Assembly (NCBI GenBank): GCA_947463885.1
Contig: CANHUQ010000008.1
Coordinates: 1 to 32,613 of the forward strand
Length of the DNA: 32,613 bases
Direction: 5' to 3'
Origin: Burkholderiales bacterium
GTDB lineage: Bacteria; Pseudomonadota; Gammaproteobacteria; Burkholderiales; Burkholderiaceae_E
Position numbers and translations under genes: made by a program. Position 1 is the first letter of the stretch. The number at the start of each line of letters is the position of its first letter. Of this stretch, positions 9,418 through 19,049 are shown piece after piece. The notes under the pieces are model-generated. The model ran no database searches. It saw only the letters and a program-made list of their open reading frames with translations, and was not told the origin of the DNA.

Positions 9418-9435
9418 CTGTCATGTGGCTGACAT
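9418..9435 (+). promoter_or_regulatory. Pho box (PhoB-binding site) upstream of pstS
   Basis: CTGTCAT-GTGG-CTGACAT: two 7-bp direct half-sites at an 11-bp period, matching the known CTGTCAT-N4-CTGTCAY architecture; about 98 bp before the pstS ATG. Confidence 0.85.
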
Positions 9436-9532
9436 ATTCGGCCGGCAACCTTCGCGGGCCTGTTTCAACTGCCCGCTGAGTTGAGCGTGTCTGCCGCGCT
9501 CTGATCGGGCTCCTCCTCAGGACCAAGAGACC

Positions 9533-10582
9533 ATGAATTTCCTCATCCGCAAGCTGGCGGGCGTAGCGCTCGTCTCCATCGTCACCCTCGCCGCAACCGC
9601 CTCCGTGCGCGCTCAGGACATCACCGGGGCCGGCGCATCCTTCCCGGCGCCGATCTATGCCAAATGGGCGGAAGCCTACAAAGCGGCCACCGGTGCCCAG
9701 CTGAATTACCAGGCCATCGGGTCCGGCGGTGGCGTCAAGCAGATCACCGCCAAGACGGTCGATTTCGGTGCTTCGGACGACCCCATGTCCGGCGAAGATC
9801 TGACCAAGAACGGATTGCTGCAGTTTCCCGCAGTGATCGGCGGGGTCGTGGCAGTGTTCAACGTTCCCGGCGTGGCCGCGAACCAGTTGCTCCTCGACGG
9901 CGCCGTGCTCGGCGAGATTTTCCGAGGCGCCATCAAGACTTGGAACGATCCGGCCATCATTAAATTGAATCCGACCGCCAAGCTGCCCGATACGGCCATC
10001 ACGCTGGTCTATCGCTCTGATTCTTCGGGTACCACCGCCGTCTTTACCGACTACCTCTCCCAGACCAACGCGGCCTTTAAGAAATCACCCGGTGAAGGCA
10101 AGACCGTGAACTGGCCCGCTGGTGTGGGCGGGCGGGGCAACGCCGGCGTAGCCGCCAACGTGTCCAAGATTGCCGGCTCGATCGGTTACGTCGAGTACGC
10201 CTTTGCCAAGCAGAACAAGATTTCGTATGCCGCCATGATCAATCGTGATGGCAAGCGCGTCGAGGCCGACGACCTGACCTTTGCAGCAGCCGCCGACAAG
10301 GCCGACTGGAATTCGGCGCCCGGCTTTGGGGCGAATCTGAACAATCTGCCGGGTGAGAAAGCCTGGCCGATCACCTCGGCATCGTTCATCCTGATGCACA
10401 AGGCCGCCACCGATCCGAAGCGTTCGGCCGAAGCCCTCAAGTTCTTCAAGTGGGCACTCAGCAACGGTCAAAAGCTCGCTGTTGACCTCGACTATGTGCC
10501 CCTGCCGGCGTCGGTAGTCAGACAGGTAGAAGGCTCCTGGAGAGACATCAAGGATGCCTCTGGCAAGGCAGTGCTGAACTGA
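9533..10582 (+). CDS. pstS: Phosphate ABC transporter substrate-binding protein
   Basis: Signal peptide then [63 protein letters not shown]. Confidence 0.98.
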   Translation: MNFLIRKLAGVALVSIVTLAATASVRAQDITGAGASFPAPIYAKWAEAYKAATGAQLNYQAIGSGGGVKQITAKTVDFGASDDPMSGEDLTKNGLLQFPAVIGGVVAVFNVPGVAANQLLLDGAVLGEIFRGAIKTWNDPAIIKLNPTAKLPDTAITLVYRSDSSGTTAVFTDYLSQTNAAFKKSPGEGKTVNWPAGVGGRGNAGVAANVSKIAGSIGYVEYAFAKQNKISYAAMINRDGKRVEADDLTFAAAADKADWNSAPGFGANLNNLPGEKAWPITSASFILMHKAATDPKRSAEALKFFKWALSNGQKLAVDLDYVPLPASVVRQVEGSWRDIKDASGKAVLN

Positions 10583-10601
10583 CCTCGGGAATGCCCTCCC
10601 C

Positions 10602-11597
10602 ATGCCCCCGCCCGCGAACGCAGTGATGCCCCACGCACCGGCTTCGCAGCCCGGTGCCGGATTTGATCCGGCACTCGCGCAGCGGGTGGCCACTTTCTCG
10701 GCCCAAGATCGCTGGTTCGAACGTCTGACGCTTCTCTTTGCGGCGCTCGTGCTGCTGGGTATGGCGGGCATCCTGACCTCGCTGCTGATCGAAGCGGCAC
10801 CGGCCTTAAAAAAGTTTGGGCTGGAGTTCCTTGTCGGCACCACCTGGAGCCCGTCCGAAGATATCTACGGTGCCGTGATCGCCATCGTCGGCACCGTGGT
10901 CACTTCACTGATCGCCATGTTGCTGGCGGTGCCGCTCAGTTTTGGCATTGCCTTCTTTTTGACCGAGACCTGCCCGATGTCCCTGCGCCGCCCGCTGGGC
11001 ACGGCGATCGAACTGCTGGCGGGTGTGCCCTCGATCATTTACGGGATATGGGGGTTGTTTGTTCTGGCGCCCCTGCTGCAAAAGTATGTGCAACCGCTGT
11101 TGTCGGCTACAGGCTTGCCTTTGTTTTCAGGCCCCCCCTTGGGCGTCGGCGTCTTCACGGCGGGGTTGGTGCTCGCGCTGATGGTGGTCCCCTTCATCGC
11201 CTCAGTGATGCGTGACGTCTTCGAGACCGTACCGCCGGTGCTCAAGGAATCAGCCTACGGGATCGGTTGCACCACCTGGGAAGTGATGCGCAACGTCGTG
11301 CTGCCTTACACCCAGGTAGGCGTAATCGGCGGCATCATGCTCGGTCTGGGCCGGGCACTGGGCGAGACCATGGCGGTCACGTTTGTGATCGGCAATGCCA
11401 ACCGGTTGTCGACCAGCTTGTTTGCGCCCGGTAATTCAATCGCTTCGACGCTGGCCAACGAATTTGCCGAAGCCGACCCTGTTCTGCATGTCCCTGCACT
11501 CTTTGCGCTGGGTCTGTTGCTGTTCTTCATCACTGCGGTGGTGCTGGCCCTGGCGAAGTGGTTGACCGCGCGCAGTGTGCGCAAGACCGGGTCCTGA
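10602..11597 (+). CDS. pstC: Phosphate ABC transporter permease PstC
   Basis: Multi-TM permease; [67 protein letters not shown]. Directly downstream of pstS. Confidence 0.97.
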   Translation: MPPPANAVMPHAPASQPGAGFDPALAQRVATFSAQDRWFERLTLLFAALVLLGMAGILTSLLIEAAPALKKFGLEFLVGTTWSPSEDIYGAVIAIVGTVVTSLIAMLLAVPLSFGIAFFLTETCPMSLRRPLGTAIELLAGVPSIIYGIWGLFVLAPLLQKYVQPLLSATGLPLFSGPPLGVGVFTAGLVLALMVVPFIASVMRDVFETVPPVLKESAYGIGCTTWEVMRNVVLPYTQVGVIGGIMLGLGRALGETMAVTFVIGNANRLSTSLFAPGNSIASTLANEFAEADPVLHVPALFALGLLLFFITAVVLALAKWLTARSVRKTGS

Positions 11598-11664
11598 ACG
11601 TGGCGCCCCCAGCCGGCGTGGCGACCTTCGTCTATTGCAGACACCCTGAGACGAGCCTGCTGCC

Positions 11665-12543
11665 GTGAGCGTTGCCCCGATGAACCGATCCTTTGACAAT
11701 TCGCTCTACAACCGGCGCAAGCTGACCAATGCGGTGGGCCTCACGCTCGCTGCCCTGTCGATGGTCCTGGGGTTAGCCGGACTGCTCTGGATCCTGTGGA
11801 CACTGGCTGTCAATGGCCTGCCTGCGCTGCTGAGTGCAGACTTCTTCACCAAGAGCACGCCCGCACCGGGTTCCGAAGGCGGTGGCATGGCCAATGCCAT
11901 CGTGGGCAGTCTCATGATCGTGGGCTTTGCAACCCTGGTTTCCACGCCAATTGGCATTCTGGCCGGCATTTATCTGTCGGAATTCGGTAAGACATCCCGC
12001 TTTGCGCAGGTCACCCGCTTTGTGGTGGATATCATGCTGTCGGCGCCCTCCATTGTGGTGGGTCTATTTGTATTCGCCATTGCTGTGGCCACGGTCAAGC
12101 ATTTCTCGGGTTGGGCCGGCTCGCTCGCCTTGTCCCTGATTGCCATTCCGGTGGTGGTGCGCACCACCGAAAACATGCTGGCGCTGGTGCCTGGCAGCTT
12201 GCGCGAAGCGGCGTTTGCGCTGGGCGCACCCCGATGGAAGGTCAGTCTGTCAGTCACCCTGCGGGCGGTGCGGGGTGGGGTTGTGACCGGTGTGCTGCTC
12301 GCGGTGGCCCGCATGATCGGCGAGACCGCGCCTCTGCTGTTCACGGCGCTCAATAATCAGTTCTTCAGCACCGACATGTCACGCCCGATGGCCAACCTGC
12401 CTGTGGTGATCTATAACTTTGCCATGAGCCCTTACGAGGATTGGCAACGTTTGGCATGGGGCGGTGCCGCGCTGATCGCATTGGTCGTATTGACTATTAA
12501 TATCGTTGCCCGCGTCCTCTTTCGCAGCAAGGCTCAGGCCTGA
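11665..12543 (+). CDS. pstA: Phosphate ABC transporter permease PstA
   Basis: [85 protein letters not shown] 11665 or ATG 11680 start. Confidence 0.97.
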   Translation: MSVAPMNRSFDNSLYNRRKLTNAVGLTLAALSMVLGLAGLLWILWTLAVNGLPALLSADFFTKSTPAPGSEGGGMANAIVGSLMIVGFATLVSTPIGILAGIYLSEFGKTSRFAQVTRFVVDIMLSAPSIVVGLFVFAIAVATVKHFSGWAGSLALSLIAIPVVVRTTENMLALVPGSLREAAFALGAPRWKVSLSVTLRAVRGGVVTGVLLAVARMIGETAPLLFTALNNQFFSTDMSRPMANLPVVIYNFAMSPYEDWQRLAWGGAALIALVVLTINIVARVLFRSKAQA

Positions 12544-12569
12544 ACCCATACGCATACCCAGGGACTTCC

Positions 12570-13421
12570 ATGGATTCGATCTCACTTGATCAGGCCGCAC
12601 CTGGCCGCAGCTTCACGGCCGCCTCCCAGGCCTTTGCCCAAGCGTCCCGATCGGCGAGCACCGAGATGGAGCCTGCCTTGCAGGTGCGCAACCTCAACTT
12701 CTACTACGGCAAGTTCCAGGGCATTAAGAATGTGTCGATGGACATCGCGCGCGGCAAGGTGACCGCCTTCATCGGCCCGTCCGGCTGTGGCAAGTCCACC
12801 TTGCTGCGCACCTTCAATCGCATGTACGACCTGTACCCTGGTCAGCGCGCAGAGGGCGAAATCCTGCTCAATGGTCGTAACGTGTTGGCTAAGGATCAGG
12901 ACGTCAATCTGTTGCGGGCCAAGGTCGGCATGGTGTTTCAGAAGCCCACACCGTTTCCGATGACCATCTTCGAAAACATTGCGTTCGGCGTACGGTTGTA
13001 CGAAAAGCTCGGCCCCCGCGAGATGGCGGATCGGGTGGAGTGGTCGTTGCGCAAGGCGGCTCTGTGGGACGAAGTGAAAGATAAGCTCCAGCAAAATGGC
13101 TTATCGCTCTCCGGTGGCCAACAGCAGCGGCTGTGCATTGCCCGCACCGTGGCGGTCAAACCGGAAGTGGTGTTGCTCGATGAGCCCACCAGCGCGCTGG
13201 ACCCGATCTCCACCGCCAAGATCGAGGAGCTGATTGCTGAGCTCAAGACCGACTACACCATTGCGATCGTTACGCATAACATGCAGCAGGCTGCCCGCAT
13301 TTCTGACTTCACGGCCTACATGTATCTGGGTGAACTGATCGAGTTTGGCGATACCAACCGAATCTTCATCAAACCCGCAAAGAAGGCGACCGAGGACTAC
13401 ATCACCGGCCGTTTCGGCTGA
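12570..13421 (+). CDS. pstB: Phosphate ABC transporter ATP-binding protein PstB
   Basis: Walker [10 protein letters not shown], signature [13 protein letters not shown], Walker [15 protein letters not shown]-terminus [11 protein letters not shown]. Confidence 0.98.
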   Translation: MDSISLDQAAPGRSFTAASQAFAQASRSASTEMEPALQVRNLNFYYGKFQGIKNVSMDIARGKVTAFIGPSGCGKSTLLRTFNRMYDLYPGQRAEGEILLNGRNVLAKDQDVNLLRAKVGMVFQKPTPFPMTIFENIAFGVRLYEKLGPREMADRVEWSLRKAALWDEVKDKLQQNGLSLSGGQQQRLCIARTVAVKPEVVLLDEPTSALDPISTAKIEELIAELKTDYTIAIVTHNMQQAARISDFTAYMYLGELIEFGDTNRIFIKPAKKATEDYITGRFG

Positions 13422-13455
13422 TAGCGGGCAGGCCTCACACCATCGCGAGCCTTTT

Positions 13456-14151
13456 ATGACCGACCATACCTTCAAGCAATTCGATACTGATATCGATGCC
13501 ATGCGCAGCGCCTTCACCACGATGGGCGGGCTGGTTGAGCGTCAGGTGATTCGCGCCATCGACGCCGTGCGCCATGGCGATCTGCGGCTGGCCGCGCAGG
13601 TGATGGTCGACGAGCGACAGGTCAATCAGTTCCATATCGAATCAGACTTGCGCTGCAATCAGGTGATCGCGCGGCGCCAGCCGATTGCAGTCGATCTGCG
13701 CGAGATCATCGCTATTTTGCACAGCGTCAACGACCTCGAGCGCATCGGCGATGAGGCCAAGAAAATAGCGCTCAAGGCGCAGATTTTCTCCAGCCGTGCC
13801 ATGCCGATCCCCTTCGAGCCCATCATGTCGATGGCCGATCTTGCCGTCGACATGCTGCGCAGCGCAATCGATGCCTTCATGCGCCAGGACGCCGCAGCGG
13901 CCGAGCTGATGACCGAGCGCGACCGCGAGGTCGATAGCTTGCGTGACGACATGATCAAGGCACTGGTCGCCCGCATGAGCACTGACGCGGCGACCGTGCA
14001 GGAGTCGCTCGCGCTGGTCTTCGTCGTGCAATCCATTGAGCGAATTGGCGATCACGCCAAGAACATCGCTGAATACGTGGTCAACGTGGTGTCGGGCGTG
14101 GACCCGCGCCATGCGCAAGGCCGTTTAGCGGCTGAAGTACGGCCGGTTTGA
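13456..14151 (+). CDS. phoU: Phosphate signalling regulator PhoU
   Basis: MTDHTFKQFDTDIDAMRSAFTTMGGLVERQV...ERIGDEAKKIA...IERIGDHAKNIAEYVV; ATG at 13456 trimmed from the 13345 ORF. Confidence 0.96.
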   Translation: MTDHTFKQFDTDIDAMRSAFTTMGGLVERQVIRAIDAVRHGDLRLAAQVMVDERQVNQFHIESDLRCNQVIARRQPIAVDLREIIAILHSVNDLERIGDEAKKIALKAQIFSSRAMPIPFEPIMSMADLAVDMLRSAIDAFMRQDAAAAELMTERDREVDSLRDDMIKALVARMSTDAATVQESLALVFVVQSIERIGDHAKNIAEYVVNVVSGVDPRHAQGRLAAEVRPV

Positions 14152-14338
14152 CCACGCGTCACGCCCCCGGGTAGCGGTTGGGGATCATGCAGGGGCCTGC
14201 GAAGGGGGCACCTGTGAGGGCAGGGCCACTTGGTCGGTGGGAGTCTGCCCCGTTCAGCTAAGGCATTGAGGGCCTGCACAGACGGGATATACGGGGGCAT
14301 CAGGATCAGGCGCTGCCTGTGCGCTTGAAAGGACCCTC

Positions 14339-14740
14339 GTGAAGCCAGCTGTTGCAATGCTGCTCGTCTTGGCAGCTGGGTCCGCTCATGCGCAAAGCGT
14401 GCTGGTGCATGGGCCCAGCTATCATTCCAACGGTGCGACCAACGCCCGTACCTTCGGCCTGGGGTATGCGTTTGGCAACGGCTTCAGCGTAGGCGCTTAT
14501 CGCAACAGCGAAGGCAGCACCAGCGTCTATGGCAGCTGGACCTGGACCCTGTTGCCTTACCTCGACTTGCATGCCGTGCTGGCGACCGGCTATTCACGCG
14601 GACCACTGGCGCCTGGGGTGTTGTTGGACCTGAACGTGCCTATTGCCGACGTATGGCGTGTGCATCTCATGGCGTCCCCCACGTACGACTCCGATAAGGT
14701 CGGGATCATGTTGCATGCTGCGGTGAGCCTGCGACTTTGA
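14339..14740 (+). CDS. Small exported protein, probable short outer-membrane beta-barrel of unknown function
   Basis: GTG start, signal peptide KPAVAMLLVLAAGSAHAQS, then alternating aromatic/Gly strands (TFGLGYAFGNGFSVGAYRNSEGSTSVYGSWTWTLLPYLDLHAVLATGYSRG). Confidence 0.65.
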   Translation: MKPAVAMLLVLAAGSAHAQSVLVHGPSYHSNGATNARTFGLGYAFGNGFSVGAYRNSEGSTSVYGSWTWTLLPYLDLHAVLATGYSRGPLAPGVLLDLNVPIADVWRVHLMASPTYDSDKVGIMLHAAVSLRL

Positions 14741-14752
14741 GCCTGCGACTTT
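14725..14752 (+). repeat. Perfect 14-bp tandem duplication (gagcctgcgacttt x2) across the stop codon of the small OMP gene
   Basis: gagcctgcgacttt|gagcctgcgacttt read directly; the junction creates the TGA stop at 14738-14740. Confidence 0.9.
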
Positions 14753-14809
14753 TGACCCGGCGTCGCGGCAAACGGTCCGGCTGCGGTATGCTCGCGTCTG
14801 CTCTCCCCG

Positions 14810-14895
14810 GCCGGGGTGGTGAAATGGTAGACACAGGGGACTCAAAATCCCCCGGTAGCGATACCGTGAGGGTTCGAATCCCTCTCCCGGCACCA
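14810..14895 (+). tRNA. tRNA-Leu (anticodon CAA), 3' CCA encoded
   Basis: GCCGGGG...TCCCGGC acceptor pairing, GGGGA-CTCAAAA-TCCCC anticodon arm (CAA at positions 34-36), variable arm, GAGGGTTCGAATCCCTC T-arm, A73 + CCA; 86 nt. Confidence 0.97.
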
Positions 14896-14966
14896 TCGGA
14901 AGTGCGTCTGTCACGGCGTGGTCTTGCCCTTGTGTGCGGGCTGCAACCGCTGACTTGGTAAAGCCT

Positions 14967-15914
14967 TCACCGGTCGGTGCGAATCACCCATCCGGCCATC
15001 GTGAATACCGCGAGCGCGACCCCGCCGGCCAGAATTCCGACCACCCCATTCAGCAGCGGCTCGTGGAGCGCACCAAGCGCCGACAAGGCGACTGGCAGGC
15101 TGTGCAGTGTTTCGCCCAAGTGCTCCAGCGCGTGATGCAGGGCGGGTACGCCGTGCACCAGGATGCCTCCGCCGACCAGGAACATCGCAATCGTGCCAGC
15201 GACCGACAACCCTCTCATCAGCCACGGTGCGCCTAAGACCATCCAGCGACCCACTGACCGAACGATGCGATCGCTGTGCCCTGTACCTGGACGCGCGCTC
15301 AGATGCAGTCCAACGTCATCCAGTTTGACGATGCCGGCGACCAGTCCGTACACACCGACCGTCATGAGCAGGGCGACCGTGCTCAGCACGAGGATTCGCA
15401 TCGGTAGATCAGCCGACCCCAGTGTGCCCAGCGCAATCACGATGATCTCGGCAGACAAGATGAAGTCGGTGCGAATGGCGCCCGCGATCTTGTCACGCTC
15501 GAATGCGTTCAGATCGATGACGGGATCGGCTACGGCCGAGTGGATCCGCTCATGCTCGGCATGGGCTTGCGACGAGCCCACCATCCACTTGTGGGCGAGT
15601 TTCTCCATGCCTTCGAAACAGAGATACAGCCCACCCGCCATCAACAGTGGCGTCACAGCTGCCGGCCACAACAAGCTGATCGCGATGGCAGCAGGCACCA
15701 GGATCAGCTTGTTGCGAAATGAGCCCTTGGCAACGGCCCACACCACCTTCAATTCCCGGTCGGCTGCAACACCGGAGACCTGTTGAGCGTTGAGCGCGAG
15801 GTCATCGCCGAGCACGCCGGCTGTCTTGCCAGCAGCCACTTTGGTCATCGTGGCCACGTCGTCGAGCATCGATGCGATGTCGTCGAGGAGGCTGAACAAG
15901 CTTGAAAATGCCAT
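14967..15914 (-). CDS. DUF808 / YedI-like inner-membrane protein
   Basis: MAFSSLFSLLDDIASMLDDVATMTKVAAGKTAGVLGDDLALNAQQVSGV...RELKVVWAVAKGSFRNKLILVPAA, characteristic of the YedI/DUF808 family. Confidence 0.92.
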   Translation of the reverse strand: MAFSSLFSLLDDIASMLDDVATMTKVAAGKTAGVLGDDLALNAQQVSGVAADRELKVVWAVAKGSFRNKLILVPAAIAISLLWPAAVTPLLMAGGLYLCFEGMEKLAHKWMVGSSQAHAEHERIHSAVADPVIDLNAFERDKIAGAIRTDFILSAEIIVIALGTLGSADLPMRILVLSTVALLMTVGVYGLVAGIVKLDDVGLHLSARPGTGHSDRIVRSVGRWMVLGAPWLMRGLSVAGTIAMFLVGGGILVHGVPALHHALEHLGETLHSLPVALSALGALHEPLLNGVVGILAGGVALAVFTMAGWVIRTDR

Positions 15915-15997
15915 GGGCGGGAGCAGTGGTCCGTTCAGTTCAGGGCGCTATGATGAAGGAGGGCACATACAAAGTCGAAAGCAATCAGGGGTGCGAT

Positions 15998-16825
15998 ATG
16001 CGTGCAGGTTTGATTCGCTGGGTACTGAAGTCGATCCTGGTGGCATGCGTGCTGACCACGGCACATGCTCAGCCGGCTTATATTGTGGTGGCCTCCACCA
16101 CCTCTACCGAGCAGTCGGGTCTGTTCAAGCACTTGTTGCCGGCGTTTACTCGCACCAGTGGCATTGAGGTCAGGGTGGTGGCGGTGGGCACCGGTCAGGC
16201 GCTGGATATCGGACGCCGCGGCGACGCCGACGTGGTCTTCGTGCATGACCGGGTGGCCGAAGACAAGTTCATCGCCGAAGGCTTCGCAACCCGTCGCTAC
16301 GACGTGATGTACAACGACTATGTCATCGTGGGCCCCAAGTCGGACCCCGCCCGGATTGCTGGCTTCAAGGATGCGGGCCAGGCGCTGCAGCGGATTCAGT
16401 CGGCGCAGGTTCCTTTCGTGTCGCGCGCTGACAAGAGCGGCACGCATGCGGCCGAGCTGCGGCTGTGGCGTGAGGCGGGCATCGAGCCTGATCGACTGCG
16501 TGGCGCCTGGTACAAGGAAACCGGCTCAGGGATGGGCCCAGCACTGAACACCGCCGCCGCCATGGGCGCCTATCTGCTGGCTGACCGCGGCACTTGGCTG
16601 AGCTTTCGCAACCGGGGCGACCTGCAGGTGCTGGTCGAAGGGGACAAGCGCCTCTTCAACCCCTACGGCGTGATGGCAGTGGATGCTGCGCGCCACCCCC
16701 ACGTCAAGCGCGAGGCGGCACAGCGTTTCATTGACTGGCTGATCTCTGCGGCTGGCCAGCAGGCCATTGCGGACTTTCGCATTGGCGGGGAGCCGCTCTT
16801 TTTTCCCAACGCGGCGCGCCTGTAG
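15998..16825 (+). CDS. tupA: Tungstate/anion ABC transporter substrate-binding protein (TupA-like)
   Basis: Signal peptide MRAGLIRWVLKSILVACVLTTAHAQP, then YIVVASTTSTEQSGLFKHLLPAF, GTGQALDIGRRGDADVVFVHD, YNDYVIVGPKSDPA, SRADKSGTHAAELRLW. ATG 15998 chosen for the signal peptide. Confidence 0.88.
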   Translation: MRAGLIRWVLKSILVACVLTTAHAQPAYIVVASTTSTEQSGLFKHLLPAFTRTSGIEVRVVAVGTGQALDIGRRGDADVVFVHDRVAEDKFIAEGFATRRYDVMYNDYVIVGPKSDPARIAGFKDAGQALQRIQSAQVPFVSRADKSGTHAAELRLWREAGIEPDRLRGAWYKETGSGMGPALNTAAAMGAYLLADRGTWLSFRNRGDLQVLVEGDKRLFNPYGVMAVDAARHPHVKREAAQRFIDWLISAAGQQAIADFRIGGEPLFFPNAARL

Positions 16826-16896
16826 CACGCCCGGCAGCGTTGCGCCCCAAGCGGTGGGCGGTGTCATCTAACGCGGGTTCGGCGAAGACTCACACA

Positions 16897-16937
16897 GCGG
16901 TTGATTCGGCTGTTCATGCAGCCATGGATGCAACCGC
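16897..16937. terminator. Candidate two-tier stem-loop between convergent tupA and phoR
   Basis: Outer 7-bp arms gcggttg (16897-16903)/caaccgc (16931-16937); inner arms ggctg (16908-16912)/cagcc (16919-16923) with loop ttcatg. No U-tract. Confidence 0.3.
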
Positions 16938-16943
16938 CCCGGC

Positions 16944-18269
16944 TCAGACCTGCTGATGTTCTGCGAGGCGCGCAGTGGATTCGGCCGACCCCGATGCCCG
17001 CACCCGCGCATGCGGCAAGGTGATGCTGAAGGTGCTGCCCAGACCCGGGCGGCTTTCGATATCCAGCCGAGCCTGATGGCGCTGGGCCACGTGCTTCACG
17101 ATCGCCAGACCCAGACCCGTGCCGCCGGTGTCGCGTGAGCGACCCCGATCGACCCGGTAGAAGCGTTCGGTGAGTCGCGGCAGATGCTCGCGTGCAATGC
17201 CGATGCCGGAGTCCCGTACCGCGATCACGCCTTCGCCATCGCGCAAGCTGAAGTGCAGCGTGATCTTGCCGCCGTCGGGGGTGTAGCGCACAGCGTTCGA
17301 GAGCAGGTTGCGGATGGCGCTGTCCAACTCGCTGGGCGCACCCAGGACGGTGGCAGGGGTGGCGATCACCACGTCGATGGTGTGCCGCCCGGCCGAGACC
17401 ACGCGCAAGTCGGCGGCCAGGGTCTGCAACATGGGTGTGATGTCGATCGGCGTCAGTTCGGCCAGATCGCTGGAATGCTCAAGCGAGGCGAGCGTGAGCA
17501 GGTCGCTGACCAGTTGTTGCATGGTGCCGGTCTGGCGCAGCACCGTCTCAAGGTAGCGGCGTCGATCCTCGGCGGGCAAATCGGCATCGATCAGCGTTTC
17601 AATAAACCCGGCCACGACGGTGAGCGGTGTGCGAATTTCGTGGGAAATATTGGCCACGAAGTCCCGGCGTATTTGCTCGACCCGGTTGGACTCGGTCACG
17701 TCACGGCTCACCAGCAAGCGGTACGCGTCGGCCGTGGGGACCACTTTCAGGGCCACCATGCGGTGCGGGGCACCCGAAGGCGCCAAGGTGATCGGGTGCG
17801 TGAAGTCGCCCTGTCGCAAGTAATCGACAAATTCCGGATTGCGGATGAAATGGTCGATGGGGCGGCGCGTGCCGAAGATGCCATGCAGCGCCTGCGCGGC
17901 CCGATTGCTCCACTGCACATGGTCGAAGCGATCAAGCACGACCAGACCGTCAGGCAGCAGGTCGACCGCCGCATGCAGCCGCTCCAACTCTGCGCTGGTT
18001 TCGGTGCGCTCAATGGCTTCCTGGCGCATGTACCGCCCGATGCGGTCGTAAACCTGCCCCCAGCTGCCAAATGCAATCGGTAGTTCGCGTTGCCGGGGCA
18101 GTGCCGCCCAGTGGTGCAGGCGGCCCAAAAAGACCGCATGGTAGGTGGCCAGTGCGCCCAGCCCGACGACCAGCACCCAGGCGGCCGTCCCTCCGCTAAT
18201 CCAGAAGCCGGCGGCGGCTGCCGCAGCCAGCAAGAGCACGACGAAGATCAGGGTGCGCAGGACGATCAT
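16944..18269 (-). CDS. phoR: Phosphate regulon sensor histidine kinase
   Basis: N-terminal TM region, PAS-like segment, H-box FVANISHEIRTPLTVVAGF, N-box LLSNAVRYTPDGG, GTGLGLAIVKHVAQRH; adjacent to phoB. Confidence 0.95.
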   Translation of the reverse strand: MIVLRTLIFVVLLLAAAAAAGFWISGGTAAWVLVVGLGALATYHAVFLGRLHHWAALPRQRELPIAFGSWGQVYDRIGRYMRQEAIERTETSAELERLHAAVDLLPDGLVVLDRFDHVQWSNRAAQALHGIFGTRRPIDHFIRNPEFVDYLRQGDFTHPITLAPSGAPHRMVALKVVPTADAYRLLVSRDVTESNRVEQIRRDFVANISHEIRTPLTVVAGFIETLIDADLPAEDRRRYLETVLRQTGTMQQLVSDLLTLASLEHSSDLAELTPIDITPMLQTLAADLRVVSAGRHTIDVVIATPATVLGAPSELDSAIRNLLSNAVRYTPDGGKITLHFSLRDGEGVIAVRDSGIGIAREHLPRLTERFYRVDRGRSRDTGGTGLGLAIVKHVAQRHQARLDIESRPGLGSTFSITLPHARVRASGSAESTARLAEHQQV

Positions 18270-18295
18270 GCCGCAGACATCCTGCAGTCGAAACC

Positions 18296-18988
18296 CTATT
18301 GTGGCAGGAACCGATAGCCGCCGCCACGCACCGTTTCGATCAGGCGATCATGCCCCGAGGGTTGCAACGCCAGCCGCAGGCGCCGGATATGCACGTCGAC
18401 CGTGCGTTCTTCGATGAACACATGGTCGCCCCAGACCCCGTCCAGCAGTCGCGTGCGCGAGAGCACGCGATCAAGGTGCTTCATCAGGTAATGCAGCAGG
18501 CGGAATTCGGTCGGCCCCATGCGCACCTGGGCGCCATGAGCCAATACCCGGAAGGTGTGCGGTTCCAGGCGCAGGCCGGCCACTTCGACCGGGTCGTCCG
18601 TGGCTTCGGGGGCACTGCGTCGCAGCAGGGCGCGTACGCGGGCGATCAGTTCGCGCGGGGAAAACGGTTTGGTGATGTAGTCGTCGGCGCCGGCATCAAA
18701 GCCGCCGAGCTTGTCGGCTTCAGCGGCCCGTGCCGTGATCATGATGATCGGCAGGTCGCGGGTGCGGGCGTCGGCGCGCAGTCGGCGGGCCAGCTCCACC
18801 CCTGACTGATCGGGCAGCATCCAGTCGAGCAGGATCAGGTCGGGGAGTGCGGCGTCGATCTGGGCTCGGGCTGAGGCCGCGTCACCGGCATGGTGTGGTT
18901 CGAACCCCCCCAGTCGCAGGTTCAGCGAAATGAGTTCGCTGATGGAGGGCTCGTCTTCGACGATCAGGATACGGGCACTCACAGGCAA
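18296..18988 (-). CDS. phoB: Phosphate regulon response regulator
   Basis: Receiver domain ILIVEDEPSISELISLNL...DLILLDWMLPDQSGVEL, winged-helix RMGPTEFRLLHYLMKHLDRVLSRTRLLDGVWGDHVFIEERTVDVHIRRLR. Confidence 0.97.
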   Translation of the reverse strand: MPVSARILIVEDEPSISELISLNLRLGGFEPHHAGDAASARAQIDAALPDLILLDWMLPDQSGVELARRLRADARTRDLPIIMITARAAEADKLGGFDAGADDYITKPFSPRELIARVRALLRRSAPEATDDPVEVAGLRLEPHTFRVLAHGAQVRMGPTEFRLLHYLMKHLDRVLSRTRLLDGVWGDHVFIEERTVDVHIRRLRLALQPSGHDRLIETVRGGGYRFLPQ

Positions 18989-19020
18989 TCTCGCAGCGTT
19001 GGACAGTCGGCGCGAAGCGT

Positions 19021-19049
19021 ATGACGAACGTATGACCGCAGCATGACAC
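19021..19049 (-). promoter_or_regulatory. Probable extended Pho box upstream of phoB: three GTCAT half-sites at an 11-bp period
   Basis: On the + strand ATGAC occurs at 19021, 19032 and 19043; the minus strand reads GTGTCATGCTGCGGTCATACGTTCGTCAT, direct half-sites at exact 11-bp spacing, ~33-61 bp before the phoB start. Confidence 0.7.

Noticed and set aside
10905-11699. Several small minus-strand ORFs inside pstC/pstA
   Set aside because: Antisense to clear permease genes and without start/RBS or family support.
14152-14338. Intergenic region after phoU examined for an sRNA or terminator
   Set aside because: A small GCAGG-GG-CCTGC palindrome is present, but the loop is too short and there is no T-run or promoter I can support.
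14737-14961. 74-aa ORF reading through tRNA-Leu (GEMVDTGDSKSPGSDTVRVRIPLPAP)
   Set aside because: Classic spurious peptide produced by translating a tRNA-Leu gene.
14810-14967. tRNA-Leu as an integration site for a mobile element
   Set aside because: tRNA genes are common attachment sites, but I see no integrase, no second copy of the tRNA 3' end and no phage-like genes in the window.
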